NCBI GenBank assembly: GCA_029168955.1
Contig: JAPDOI010000136.1
Span: 620,001 to 684,000, forward strand
Origin: Aplectana chamaeleonis
Taxonomy: Eukaryota > Nematoda > Chromadorea > Rhabditida > Cosmocercidae
Length of the DNA: 64,000 nt
Reading direction: 5' to 3'
A program made the position numbers and the translations under genes. The notes below the pieces were generated by a model. It was given only the letters and a program-made list of their open reading frames with translations. It had not been told where the DNA came from and did not search any database. Positions 54,789-64,000 of the stretch are shown in pieces (the first letter of the stretch is position 1; every line of letters starts with the position of its first letter).

Positions 54789-57700
54789 CTTTTGTCTCTT
54801 TTGTGATTATCTTTCGTCCCAAAATCCATATGGAGTTTTCGTAACAGAAACATGGAGCAAACCCAACACGATTCACGATGCTGCTTTTAGTAATGGTGAT
54901 AGGTATTGCGTATATCGTTGCGACAGAGAAGGAGATTCTAGGGGTGGAGGTGTAGCTGCAGTCGTTCGTAAAGATATTGATCAATTTTGCATAGCGTCGA
55001 AAAATCTCTCGCAATTCTGTCAACTCGTTGCAATCCATCTGAAACTCAGTAGCGGAGAGTTTGTCATTATAATTGTCTATAGAAGCCCTTCTGCCACATC
55101 GCAGGATTTTTCACAGTTACTCGTCTTTCTTAATAAACTGTGCTGAGAGTGGCCCCACAAAGTTCTTATAATCGGCGACTTCAATTTTCCTCTCATTGAT
55201 TGGGAATCACAAGATCATCGCGGTGGTGTATCGACGATGTCTTCATACGGGCTTATTGACCTTGCTAGATCTCACGGGCTCACTCAAATGGTTAAAAATC
55301 CCACTCATGGCCTGAATGTTCTTGATTTAATCTTGGTTCCCGATCCAAACAAGATTGACCAACTCTCTGTTCTACCACCTTTCAGCACTTCTGATCACTG
55401 CTGTGTGGAATGGTCCTTTGTTGAATCAAATAATCCGCCTTCTGAAAATGTGGAATTCAAGAACTTTAAAAAAGCCAATTTTGATGAAATTAATGATGCT
55501 CTCAGCCGAGTTAACTGGATGGTCGAGTTTCACGAGTCTTGCACCGCTGACGAATGTTACCTAAACTTTTTCTCCATTTGCCACCGTATAATCGATCGGC
55601 ATGTTCCTACTGCCAGCCGTTGCACCACATCAACCAGTTATCCTCGCAGAATACGCATTTTGCAAGCTAAGGTGAAATTTTACCACTCCATTATTAACAA
55701 GTACGGTTCTACCAAATACGCTAAGGCTGCACGGAAACTTAAGAGAGAGCTTGCGTTGTTTTCAATTCAAGAAGAGAAAGTAATCGCGAAAGCTCGTAAT
55801 GTCAAACGTTTCTTTGCATTTTGCAATAAGGAGCTTAAAATCTCTGAAAGTCTTGCCCCGTTAAAGCGTGGATCCTCTCTTGTGATAGAAGATAGCGAAA
55901 AGGCAAACATGTTCGCCGATTTTTTGAATCTGTTTACAGAGCTCCCCGAAAAGTAGATGTGACTTATCCTTCTAGAACTGACATGCGTCTCGACTGGATT
56001 GATCTTCCTAGCGAAATAGTTTATCGCGCTCTCCGTAACCTGCCCAACAGGAACTCTACCTCACCTGATGGATTACTCTATATCTTCCTGAAGAACTCTG
56101 CTATGAGCCTAACGTCTCCCCTTACTATACTACTCTGCTATGAGCCTAACGGCTCCCCTTACTATACTATTTAACAAGTTCCTTCTCTACGGTACGGTGC
56201 CTGGTCTATGGAAAACTGGGATTGTTCGTCCGGTACACAAAAAAGGTGGAAAAGATGACGTCACTAATTATCGACCTATCTGCCTCACCAGCTCAACATG
56301 TAAAGTTATGAAAGGATTGTATGTAAGCAAATTATGGAGTTTCTGCAGCGAAATGACCTCATCTGCATCGCTCAACATGGCTTTTTGCCCAAGAGATCGA
56401 CTACATCGGCTTTATTGTCTACTGTACCTTTGTGGCATAGAGAATTTAATGAGGGTCAGCGTGTCACAGTGTGCTACATTGACTTCAAGAAGGCGTTTGA
56501 TTCGATATCCATACCTCTTCTACTGACAGAGATTCAAGGCTATGGTTTTCAGGGTTCTCTCTTGAAATCCCTCTGTTCTTTCCTCACACGCAGAACCCAA
56601 GTAGTTCAAGTAAATCGTGCCAAGTCCTAAGTGTATCTAACTCCTAGTGGGGTGCCCCAAGGTTCCTGTATTGGACCTCTTTTGTTCCTGATTTTTGTTG
56701 ATGACATGGCACTGTCTCTACCTGCCATTATACATTGTTCAATGTACGCCGACGAATCTAAGATCTATTCCATCAATAACACTAGTTTGCTGCAAAATGC
56801 CCTGTTTGACATAGCTGTTTGGTCAGAGAAGTGGGAAATGGAGATTTCGCCAGAGAAGACATTTATAATGGGGTTTGGAAAGAATCATCCCAATGTTGAC
56901 TTTCACATAAATGGTGTCAGGATCTCCTGGACCGAATCTGTTCGTGATCTGGGTGTAACATACGATACAAAGTTTGATTACAGCGAGTACATCTGTCGCT
57001 CGGTCACAAAGGCCAAAATGAGAGCGAACTTCATTTTGAAGGCATTCAAATCCCGTGACCCGCTCCTGCTTTTCAAACTTTTTGTAATCTACGTTAGGCC
57101 TCTGCTAGAATATTGTCCTCAGCTGTGGTCGCCTTCTAGAATAGGTCTAATTCAAGAAATCGAGAGTGTCCAGAAAGATTTTACAAGGCGTTGCTTCCTC
57201 CGTAAAGGACTTGCTGAGCTATCCTATGAATCCCGCCTAGAAAAGCTTGGCACCCAAACGCTCGAATTTCGTCGACAAATGGCAGACATGTCTTTTATGT
57301 ACAAATTGACTACTGATGAGGTGGATCTCCAGCTTCTTGACTTGTTTAGATCCTTGCCTCACCCGACGACCACCCGTGGCAATCCGTTCAAAGCTCTTGT
57401 GGACACACCCAATAGTTAATCCTATAAAAACTCGTTTTTTTTAGGGTGGCTATTCCATGGAACAACTTAGATTCTAAATTACTGAGATTTAGGAAGTCGG
57501 CAACGTTTCAGTTCCACTATGGCAGGTTCCTGTTTGGTAGGAGAGACGCTGAATGAAATCGAGATCTACGCCTATGATGGAATATGACGTGTTACATATT
57601 GTTTTCACCTTGACTGAGTAGCTTCCAAAAAAAGTTTTTTCTTTTTTTTTCTTGATGGGCTGTATGATCTAGTGTTGGAGATGTGCTCAGATATTCTATT

Positions 57701-58593
57701 CGTAATTACTGAAATTATGATGCTCGCCAAATCGGAAAAAGTGCTAACTCTGCATAAATTCTGTTCTGTCAATCCTCAATATAGGGTATTTGCAGCCATA
57801 GTTTATTCTCTGATCTTTTTTTTTCGCCTTAAAATCCACCATCCTTTCAACGGCCAGTTTTTCTTTTGAAGATCTCCCAGAACGCTAGACTTAGTTCTAT
57901 CAATTAGTCAAACGGTGTTTCAACCGCATTTTCTATTTTAATTTCCAATCATGCCGATGTCGGACCCACTCTCATCACTTTCATCTGCTGCGCTGTGCAT
58001 CCATGCCATGAATGAGATAATCGTGCTACTTCCCGTTTCACGTCAGTCCGCCATGACCGTTTCCTGGCCGGTAGACAGCTTATACTGTGGGCACCCCTGA
58101 GTCTATGCCATGAGTTCGTATTCAGATCAAAGAGGTGCTTCTGCACCCACTCGTAAATGGCCCTTTGTCAGTTGCGCTGGATCTCAGCTAGGTTATCCTA
58201 CAGGCGGAGGTCCACTGGTCGAAATCTGGTCACTCTCCTCCTTGGGCTGGACTGATGTAGACTAAGGGAAACAACTAATGCTCTCATTCAGGTAGTTTCC
58301 ATGCAGCAGGAAAAATTTTTTTTTGCTTGCCCCAGCTAATGCATTTGGTTGATCCCACAAACTGCTGGCCGCTGCGGATCTAAACCTTATGCTATTTCTT
58401 CCCTAAATTGATGGCCACAGATGTCCTATTAGCTCATAATCAAAACTTCAGGCCATTCAGACACTAAAGGCACTTTTTTGGAAGGTGCGGAATGTAGTTT
58501 GTTTGCTTAAATTTTTTTTAGTCAATCTGAATGAATACTAATTGCTTCCTTGTTTCTGTTTGTCGTTTGTGATTGACCATTAAATAAATAAAT
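54789..58593 (+). pseudogene. LINE-2 (my label): 5'-truncated, dead CR1-like retrotransposon
   Basis: ORF2 starts mid-endonuclease: TETWSKPN, YRCDREGDSRGGGVAAVVRK, IIVYRSPS, IIGDFNFPLIDW and STSDHC. A TGA at 55143, a break at 55956 and a 39-bp local duplication (56101-56172) follow. The RT has KTGIVRPVHKKGGKDDVTNY, FCPRD/LPKRSTTSAL across a frameshift, DFKKAFDSIS, a stop at 56628, SGVPQGSCIGPLLFLIFVDD and YADE in place of YADD. The C-terminal part runs to 57419. The rest to 58593 is 3' UTR ending in (TAAA)n. The Asp-to-Glu change at the catalytic site plus the stops make it inactive. It interrupts an M element. Confidence 0.88.
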
Positions 58594-59113
58594 ACAAAAA
58601 TCAGCTTAGATCAAAAACAGCTGAAAAACTAGGAAGGTAGAGCGGTGAAAAACGGGCTAGAATTAGAGTTTCTAAGGCCCAAAGATGCCAGTTCGTGCAC
58701 ACGTGCACAGCGTCGCCAAAAAAGATCGCAGTCTCATGCCGGGCAGTCAAAAATCATTGACGTTCGGAGGAAGAAATAAATGCAAATTTACCTAATAAAA
58801 ACAGTGGAGCAATGAAAGAAAGCACTCCAGTCAATGTTTCTGACTAGATGTGTACATAAATCCGAAGGTTCATTGACTGAAATTCAATTTCAAGCCAGCT
58901 GATGTTCTTGATACATATAAGAGGTCATCGATGCTAATGATGTGGAGCGGGCTCGTCCACCATCAAAAGACAAGAAAGAAAGTTCAGGCTTCAAATGTGG
59001 CCCAAAACAGTGGTTTTTTCGCGGTTTTATTTATATAGGTCCTACTACTCGAGACCCAGAAAAGGGTTTAGAGAGAAAAAGACGACAAGCATATTTGATC
59101 ACGACCACTGCCT
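58594..59113. mobile_element. TTAA family M copy 2, right piece
   Basis: Starts ACAAAAATCAGCTTAGATCA, which directly follows AAAAAACT in the intact M copy, and ends TTTGATCACGACCACTGCCT, then TTAA (59114-59117). First member of a six-element chain. Confidence 0.88.
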
Positions 59114-59117
59114 TTAA

Positions 59118-59602
59118 AGGCAGTGTTTACGATAAGAATCATTTTTTTGCTTTTCCACCTATCTTGAAGACGGTCCCATGCTGATTCCAATGATGTTTTT
59201 GGAATCGTACATGACCTTCTAGGAACAGAGTTATGTTCCATCAAAAATTGAGCTAGGGCAGCATGGTGGACGAGTTGTCCGAGGCTTGTAACTTCCGTCT
59301 TTTGCAGCCGATGTGTGCGAGCTGACCTGAGTAAAGAGAGAATTTCAGAATGAAGGGAAGAACTGAGCTATTGATCGGAAACCATCGCTCGTCTCACGAT
59401 CTCGAGAATTCATTTGTTCACGTCGGTGGGCGTGAAAAGTGCATCTGGGTGTGACGAGCTGACGGGTGTCCAACTTTGGGGCCGTAGGACACCGTTCCAA
59501 GCTCATTTTTCTTAGTTTTTTCCACGTTAGGGTTGCGCTAGGCTCCGCAGCTGCCGATCTCCTCCGGAAAAACAGACATGCTTTTTATCGTGGACACTGC
59601 CT
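59118..59602. mobile_element. TTAA family H, copy 3
   Basis: AGGCAGTGTTTACGATAAGA ... TTTTTATCGTGGACACTGCC T, sharing TTAA with M on the left and I on the right (59603-59606). 485 bp. Confidence 0.88.
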
Positions 59603-59606
59603 TTAA

Positions 59607-60083
59607 AGGCACAGTCCAACCTCAGAATCGTTTTTTCTGTTTTTCTGCCTGAAAAAAAACGGTCTCACACCAATTCCAATGATGTCTTTGGAATCATACA
59701 AGACTCCCTAAGAACGAAGTAATGGCCCCTCAAAAATTGTGCTACGGAAGCATGGTGGACGAGTTGTCCGAGGCTCGTGACTTCCTTTAATTGCAACCGA
59801 TGTATGCGAACCGACCTGAATAAAGAAAGAGGCTGGGAATGAAGGGAAGAACGGGGCTACTGGTCGGAAACCATCGCTCATCTCGCCGCTGTTGAGCTCG
59901 AAAGATATTAAAAGGGGCGTGCCAAAGTGGCTTCCTGGTAACGGCGTCCCAGGGTGGCTTCCCCCTATATCTCGCTTATTCGGAGGAATTGGGAGCTCGC
60001 ATTTGGCAGGGGCTATATAGGGTGGGTGAACTTTACAATTATGTGGATATCTCAGATTTCGTCCCTGAGCTTGGACTGTGCCT
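59607..60083. mobile_element. TTAA family I, copy 1
   Basis: AGGCACAGTCCAACCTCAGA ... CCTGAGCTTGGACTGTGCCT, then TTAA (60084-60087). Its interior is related to H (GGTGGACGAGTTGTCCGAGG), so H and I appear to be sister families with different termini. Confidence 0.88.
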
Positions 60084-60087
60084 TTAA

Positions 60088-61052
60088 AGGCAGCAGGCAC
60101 GCTCAAAAATGATACCAATTTCATGGATTAAACCGAAGGTCTGAAGCTGTTAGTAGTCGGAAATTACGAAAAAGACGAAAAAAATCGACGGAAATTAAGA
60201 TATAACGGTACGTTCTATATTGGCTCAGAAATGGACGAGTTGTACGGTACTGGCTGAAATAGCGGAGCTAGCAACAAATTTGTTGGGAAAACGACGCTAA
60301 TGTACTCGTACGGCCCTTTCTGGAACGCTTACGCTGTTAGAGGCCTAAAAAGTAATCTAAAGTGGCCGCGATCGAGCATTGAATACCTGTATGGAGGGGC
60401 GGAGCCCGTATCGATGGGCGGAGCAAGGATGAGTTCGTGACTGACTACGGCTCAAATGCGGTCATTTGGACTCGTTTTTAAAGGCACAGTCCAAGCTCAA
60501 GGACGAAGTCTGAGATTTTCACATAATTGTGAAGTTCACCCACCCAATATAGCCCCTGCCAAATGCGAGCTCTCAACTCCTCCGAATAAGCGAGATATAG
60601 GGGGAAGCCACCCTCGTGCGCCCATACCAAGAAGCCACTTTGGCACGCCCCTTTTACGATCTTTCCAGCTCAACAGCGGCGAGATGAGCGATGATTCTTG
60701 AACATTAGCTCCGTTCTTCCCTTCATTCCCAGCCTCTTTCTTTATTCAGGTCGGTTCTCATACATCGGGTGCAAATGACGGAAGTTACGAGCCTCGGACA
60801 ACTCGTCCACCATGCTTCCGTAGCACAATTTTTGAGGGGCCATAACTTTGTTTTTAGGGGGTCTTGTACGATTACAAAGACATCATTGAAATCAGTGTGA
60901 GACCGTTTTCAAGATATGCAGAAAAACAGAAAACGATCCTGAGGTTGGACTGTGCCTTTAACGCCTGCAACTTCGTGAGGGCTCTTCTAGGGCCTGCAAG
61001 ACCCCACTAATGTAGTTATCTCAACAACTTTTTTCGAGCGTGTCTGCTGCCC
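60088..61052. mobile_element. TTAA family J with a family I copy inside
   Basis: AGGCAGCAGGCACGCTCAAA at the left and TTCGAGCGTGTCTGCTGCCC at the right, TTAA at both ends. An I element occupies 60482-60957, leaving about 490 bp of J itself. Confidence 0.8.
60482..60957. mobile_element. TTAA family I, copy 2, nested in J, reverse orientation
   Basis: TTAA 60478-60481 and 60958-60961. Starts AGGCACAGTCCAAGCTCAAG and ends GAGGTTGGACTGTGCCT. It reads as the inverse of 59607-60083 with moderate divergence. Confidence 0.88.
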
Positions 61053-61056
61053 TTAA

Positions 61057-61513
61057 AGGCACAGGACACCCAAAAAATTAGTTTTCAGATTTCGTGCTAA
61101 TCTTGGAGAGAGTCACACGCTGATCTCAGTGGTATCTCTGAAATCGTCCAAGACTCCCTTTGAAGAGAGTTAAGGCTCTCCAAAGATGCCTAGATTCTAA
61201 GAGTGAAAAATTGGCGGACGAGTTGTCTCAGGCCTGTATTTTTCTTCATTCGCAATCGTTGCGCGAGAGCGAGCCAGAGTAAGGAGACAGTACGGCAATG
61301 GAATGAAGAACGGCGATTTGTTAAGAATTCATCCATCCATTCAGCCGATATCGAGGTCAAAATTTCGAAAGGGGGTCGGGCCTGTGGTGGTCGCTTATAT
61401 CTCGCTTATTTCAAGGAGTTGAGATCTCGCATTTGGTACGTGTTATACAGGAGGGGTCTTCTACACAATCACATGAAAATCTAAAAATTCATATCTGAGG
61501 GTGTACTGTGCCT
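61057..61513. mobile_element. TTAA family K, complete copy
   Basis: AGGCACAGGACACCCAAAAA ... CTGAGGGTGTACTGTGCCT, TTAA shared with J (61053-61056) and L (61514-61517). Confidence 0.85.
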
Positions 61514-61517
61514 TTAA

Positions 61518-61955
61518 AGGCAGGGTTGTCGATTAAATCGGTCGTTGTGCTATGCTTATGAAAAGGTAGATCTTACCATCAAGAAAGTAAAAAATTTGTG
61601 AAAAATCGGAGAAAAACACTTGGGAACAAGTTATTGCTTGGTGTCCGCCCGCCCCAATTAACGAGATTTCTATAAATGCTTGTTCTCTCGCTTTCATTTT
61701 GCTTCTAAAGCAATTTCTTAGCACTTCTAGACGCTACTGACAATTTTTAGAGCAAAATAAAAGACGGATCTCGAGATTCATAATAATCTCGTTAATTAGG
61801 GGGCCGGCCGACAATTGTAATTAGTCGCTGCACCTTGTTTTTGAGCGTGTTTTCCCCAGTATTCCGGGTTTTTTCAAAATCTTTCCTTTTGTGATGACCA
61901 AACCTCAGTTCTCAAGAAGAGAACCCAAAAATCGTTTTTGTCGCGAACCTAGCCT
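61518..61955. mobile_element. TTAA family L, copy 2
   Basis: AGGCAGGGTTGTCGATTAAA ... TTTGTCGCGAACCTAGCCT, then TTAA (61956-61959). Collinear with 40995-41437, including GGGGGCCGGCCGACA. Last member of the chain. Confidence 0.85.
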
Positions 61956-62125
61956 TTAACATTGAAGCTTGGTGCTTTTGAAGTATGTACCACCTGTTTT
62001 ATAAATCAGGTATAATTTATAAATCACAGCAGTAGGCTTCTTGTTAGGCAAGTGTTAGTTGCATATATCGTAAGCGTATGTTGCTTGTGAATTAGAAGTA
62101 AGTTGGTTGAAGACTTCATGTAACA

Positions 62126-62404
62126 TACTGTGATTCTCTGGGCCAAATTCGGTCAGCAATTGCGTCTCGACACGATTAGCGGCCGTGCGCATTCAAGTCG
62201 GAAGAGTTTCCAGCGGCGCAGCCGCCGATCTGTTGACTCTAGGTGGGTTTTAGAAACTGGAAAGTGAACAAAATTGGAGAAAACTGTATAAAAAAGCCAT
62301 ATCGAGTCGGCTTTGGCGCTGGAAACTCGACTGACAGCGCGTGCGGTCGCAAAACGTGTCGAGACGCAATTGCGGACCGGAATTAGGCCCAGATAAGCAC
62401 AGTA
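62126..62404. mobile_element. Foldback Z, copy 2
   Basis: TACTGTGATTCTCTGGGCCA at the left and GGCCCAGATAAGCACAGTA at the right. Collinear with 53450-53729; both copies are about 280 bp. Confidence 0.85.
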
Positions 62405-62826
62405 CTCAATACCCGCTTTCAATTTGCTTCAGAACTTCTGAGTATCAGGCACCGTCACGGTGCGGTGATGTTGATTCGCTGTCGCTGGTGCCGGGACCCT
62501 GAGTGAACTCTGTCGTGAAGCCACCGATTAGGAACCCAAAAAATCACGGCAGGGTTGATCTGCTGCTGGGACAAACTTTGTCAGGTTTCCGATTTCTCTA
62601 AGACCCTTGTGGGTTTGTTGAGCGCCAGAAATCGAAACCTTTCTGCCCGAAGTGTGTCCAGGGTACATATAACAATGGTATCCCACCAATAAACACCTAT
62701 AACTCCTTTCAGAGAAATGGAGCGCAGCTACTTGCATTTTCTCATGGTGACTTTCTCTTGTTAGTCACAAATCACATTTCGAGTGTTCTTTCTCTTCAAA
62801 GTGTAAGCCCTTCAAATCGATTCTAA
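62405..62826. other. Upstream region of the small-protein locus
   Basis: About 420 bp without repeats recognised elsewhere. It may hold the promoter or 5' UTR of the ORFs that follow. No TATA-like or trans-splice acceptor site could be assigned with confidence. Confidence 0.35.
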
Positions 62827-63009
62827 ATGAGTTGCCTATCTCACTGGCGTAAGTCGATCCATATAGGGAAGCCCCGCACATCTTACGTCAGATTAAAAAA
62901 GATTATCCGAGGCATTATCAACGATGAAGCTGCTGCTCGTTGTTATGAGAGCAAGGAGGAGCAGCTATTGGCGAACACGTTTCTCAAAGACATTCACTTA
63001 TCAAAATGA
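62827..63009 (+). CDS. Small basic ORF, 60 residues, unknown
   Basis: ATG to TGA without an intron. The protein is basic (SHWRKSIHIGKPRTSYVRLK, KIIRGI) with a C-terminal acidic/helical part (DEAAARCYESKEEQLLANTF). No signal peptide or membrane span. The composition is more protein-like than the neighbouring random frames. Its TGA overlaps the ATG of the next ORF by four bases (ATGA), so it is either an upstream ORF or the first cistron of a two-protein message. I do not recognise the family; coding status is unproven. Confidence 0.4.
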   Translation: MSCLSHWRKSIHIGKPRTSYVRLKKIIRGIINDEAAARCYESKEEQLLANTFLKDIHLSK

Positions 63010-63235
63010 GCACCACCCATGTCCCCTCTAACGGTATTACTGAAGGTGAGCCATTTCGAATGAACTTCTGTTAAACGTGAATGAATCATACTGGCCAGAA
63101 TCGTGTTTAAATTCAGATGTCTCAGATGACCCTGTTTTTCTTATTTCGGTTCTCGGACCCATGCTATTCTGCTGCCTTGCAATTTTGATATGTGCGTGGA
63201 ACAGTATCTGGAAGACAAGGAAAAAACTTGAGTGA
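63006..63235 (+). CDS. Putative 52-residue single-pass membrane microprotein
   Basis: Exons 63006-63045 and 63117-63235 join through a 71-bp GT..AG intron with a nematode-like acceptor (AAATTCAG). The N-terminus is short and polar (MSTTHVPSNGITED). A hydrophobic span of about 20 residues follows (PVFLISVLGPMLFCCLAILI), then a basic tail (WKTRKKLE). This fits a single-pass membrane protein with the basic tail in the cytosol. The start has AAAA before ATG, a favourable context. A GTGAGT donor overlaps the stop (CTTGA|GTGAGT), so a longer spliced form is possible. Not recognised as a named family. Confidence 0.5.
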
Positions 63236-63441
63236 GTTGCCATGTGTTATCGCAGGTCTGAAATGCCGTATGGTGTCAACCAATCAGGGCTGAGTCCCGG
63301 ATTTTCTTGAGAACTGCAATCTTGAAACGAACATAAACTGAGATCTCTTTTAGTATTCACTCAGTATGTGTTAGTTGTAGGCAATTTCTTAGAACAGCGG
63401 AACTTTGACTTTTCGTTGAGTGCACTCAGAATTTTGAGCTA
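63236..63441. other. No feature recognised
   Basis: Short unique-looking stretch between the small ORFs and element C; it may be 3' UTR. Confidence 0.35.
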
Positions 63442-64000
63442 ACAAGGGAACCACAATAAGTCATAGTGACTATTCCAAATAAAATGTACTTTTCTAGAAT
63501 CATTTTCGGACGAAAAGTCCGAATATGCCCATCGCAGCTGCCTAGACCCAGTCTGAAAAAAGTGATAGGCAATTTTTCTCTGATTTTCGTACCTATTGTA
63601 CTCTCCAAAAGCGCATTATTTTTACGAAAATCCGAAAACGGACTCATAATCGTGTTCAGCGCCCAAAACTACCCCACTAAGCAAAGTTTGGTTGAGGGAA
63701 CATTTTCCAAACTTTGCGCAGACTAACAGCGTTTTGGACTTGAACGGATTTTCTCTTGGGTGTTTATTTATACCAATTGGAAGGCTCTCGAAGCGTTTTA
63801 GAAAAATATTCCAGATTTGACTAAAAATTCGCTCTGGGGGGGTTATTTGGGGTGCTGATCAGAAATCTGAGGTTCATTCATCGATTTTCCGAAGTTTTCG
63901 ACTGCATTCGTTCGCAGATTCCCATCGGGGGAGAATTTTATGGCAAATCGCGACTTCTGACGATTTCCGGAGTGCTACTATAGATCATGCTCAAATTATT
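63442..64000. mobile_element. Element C, second copy, runs off the window
   Basis: ACAAGGGAACCACAATAAGT and CAGCTGCCTAGACCCAGTCT are the terminus of 8800-10310. The sequence through CCCCACTAAGCAAAGTTTGG and TACCAATTGGAAGGCTCTCG is the inverse of 9770-10200. The far end is beyond the window. Confidence 0.8.

Overview
The window reads as nuclear DNA of a nematode, probably a strongylid (hookworm-like) parasite. The evidence is spliced genes with short GT..AG introns and T-rich acceptors ending in CAG, a thioredoxin-domain gene with animal-type exon phases, an RTE-type retrotransposon of a kind I associate with hookworm genomes, mariner and hAT remnants, and a very high load of inverted-repeat elements. 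The organism is inferred, not proven. There are no bacterial operons and no CRISPR; I recognised no tRNA or rRNA.

Host genes are few. A TXNDC12/ERp18-like thioredoxin gene lies on the minus strand at 1127-4843; its first exon was not found. Near the right end (62827-63235) two very small plus-strand reading frames overlap by ATGA, and the second encodes a 52-residue single-pass membrane protein across one 71-bp intron. A 127-nt exon-like block (23422-23548, minus) and an ORF split by a transposon (18190-18460 plus 19612-19672) may be pieces of other genes.

Most of the rest is mobile DNA, often nested. (1) Many 400-650 bp inverted-repeat elements begin AGGC(A) and end TGCCT, usually beside TTAA; I label them families A, B, D, E, EE, F, H, I, J, K, L, M and R (my labels). 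One sits inside a mariner transposase pseudogene, and removing it with one TTAA rejoins the frame, so TTAA is the target duplication. Several abut through one shared TTAA: A-M at 6.9-7.9 kb, B-F at 8.6-11.1 kb, L-E at 41-41.9 kb, and M-H-I-J-K-L at 58.6-62.0 kb. (2) hAT-type elements have CAGGGCTGTGCG or CAGGGGTGTGCGG termini, 8-bp target duplications and subterminal arrays of a short word that differs between families. One pair of hAT ends with the same 8-bp duplication brackets 18.1 kb (21934-40058). (3) Non-LTR retrotransposons: a nearly intact two-ORF element (34274-38156), a dead 5'-truncated copy inserted in an M element (54789-58593), a broken minus-strand RTE (43869-46920) and a 3' fragment at the left edge. 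(4) Smaller foldback elements, a 4.2-kb TIR element with a 1.5-kb TIR element inside it, and a larger composite element C.

Repeats proper: a 3-kb satellite of 21-bp monomers (23571-26622) open in several frames on both strands, a (CCTCCG)n tract, a 60-bp minisatellite split by element O, an 838-bp recent tandem duplication (46921-48596) and a (TTTA)n tract. Layout: 0-5 kb thioredoxin gene with foldbacks in its introns; 5-18 kb TTAA elements and foldbacks; 18.4-19.6 kb hAT; 21.9-40 kb the hAT-bracketed block with satellite, TIR elements and intact LINE; 41-49 kb mariner, RTE and tandem duplication; 49-62 kb foldbacks, dead LINE and the TTAA chain; 62.8-63.2 kb small genes; 63.4-64 kb element C. 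Boundaries were read by eye and may be off by a few bases.
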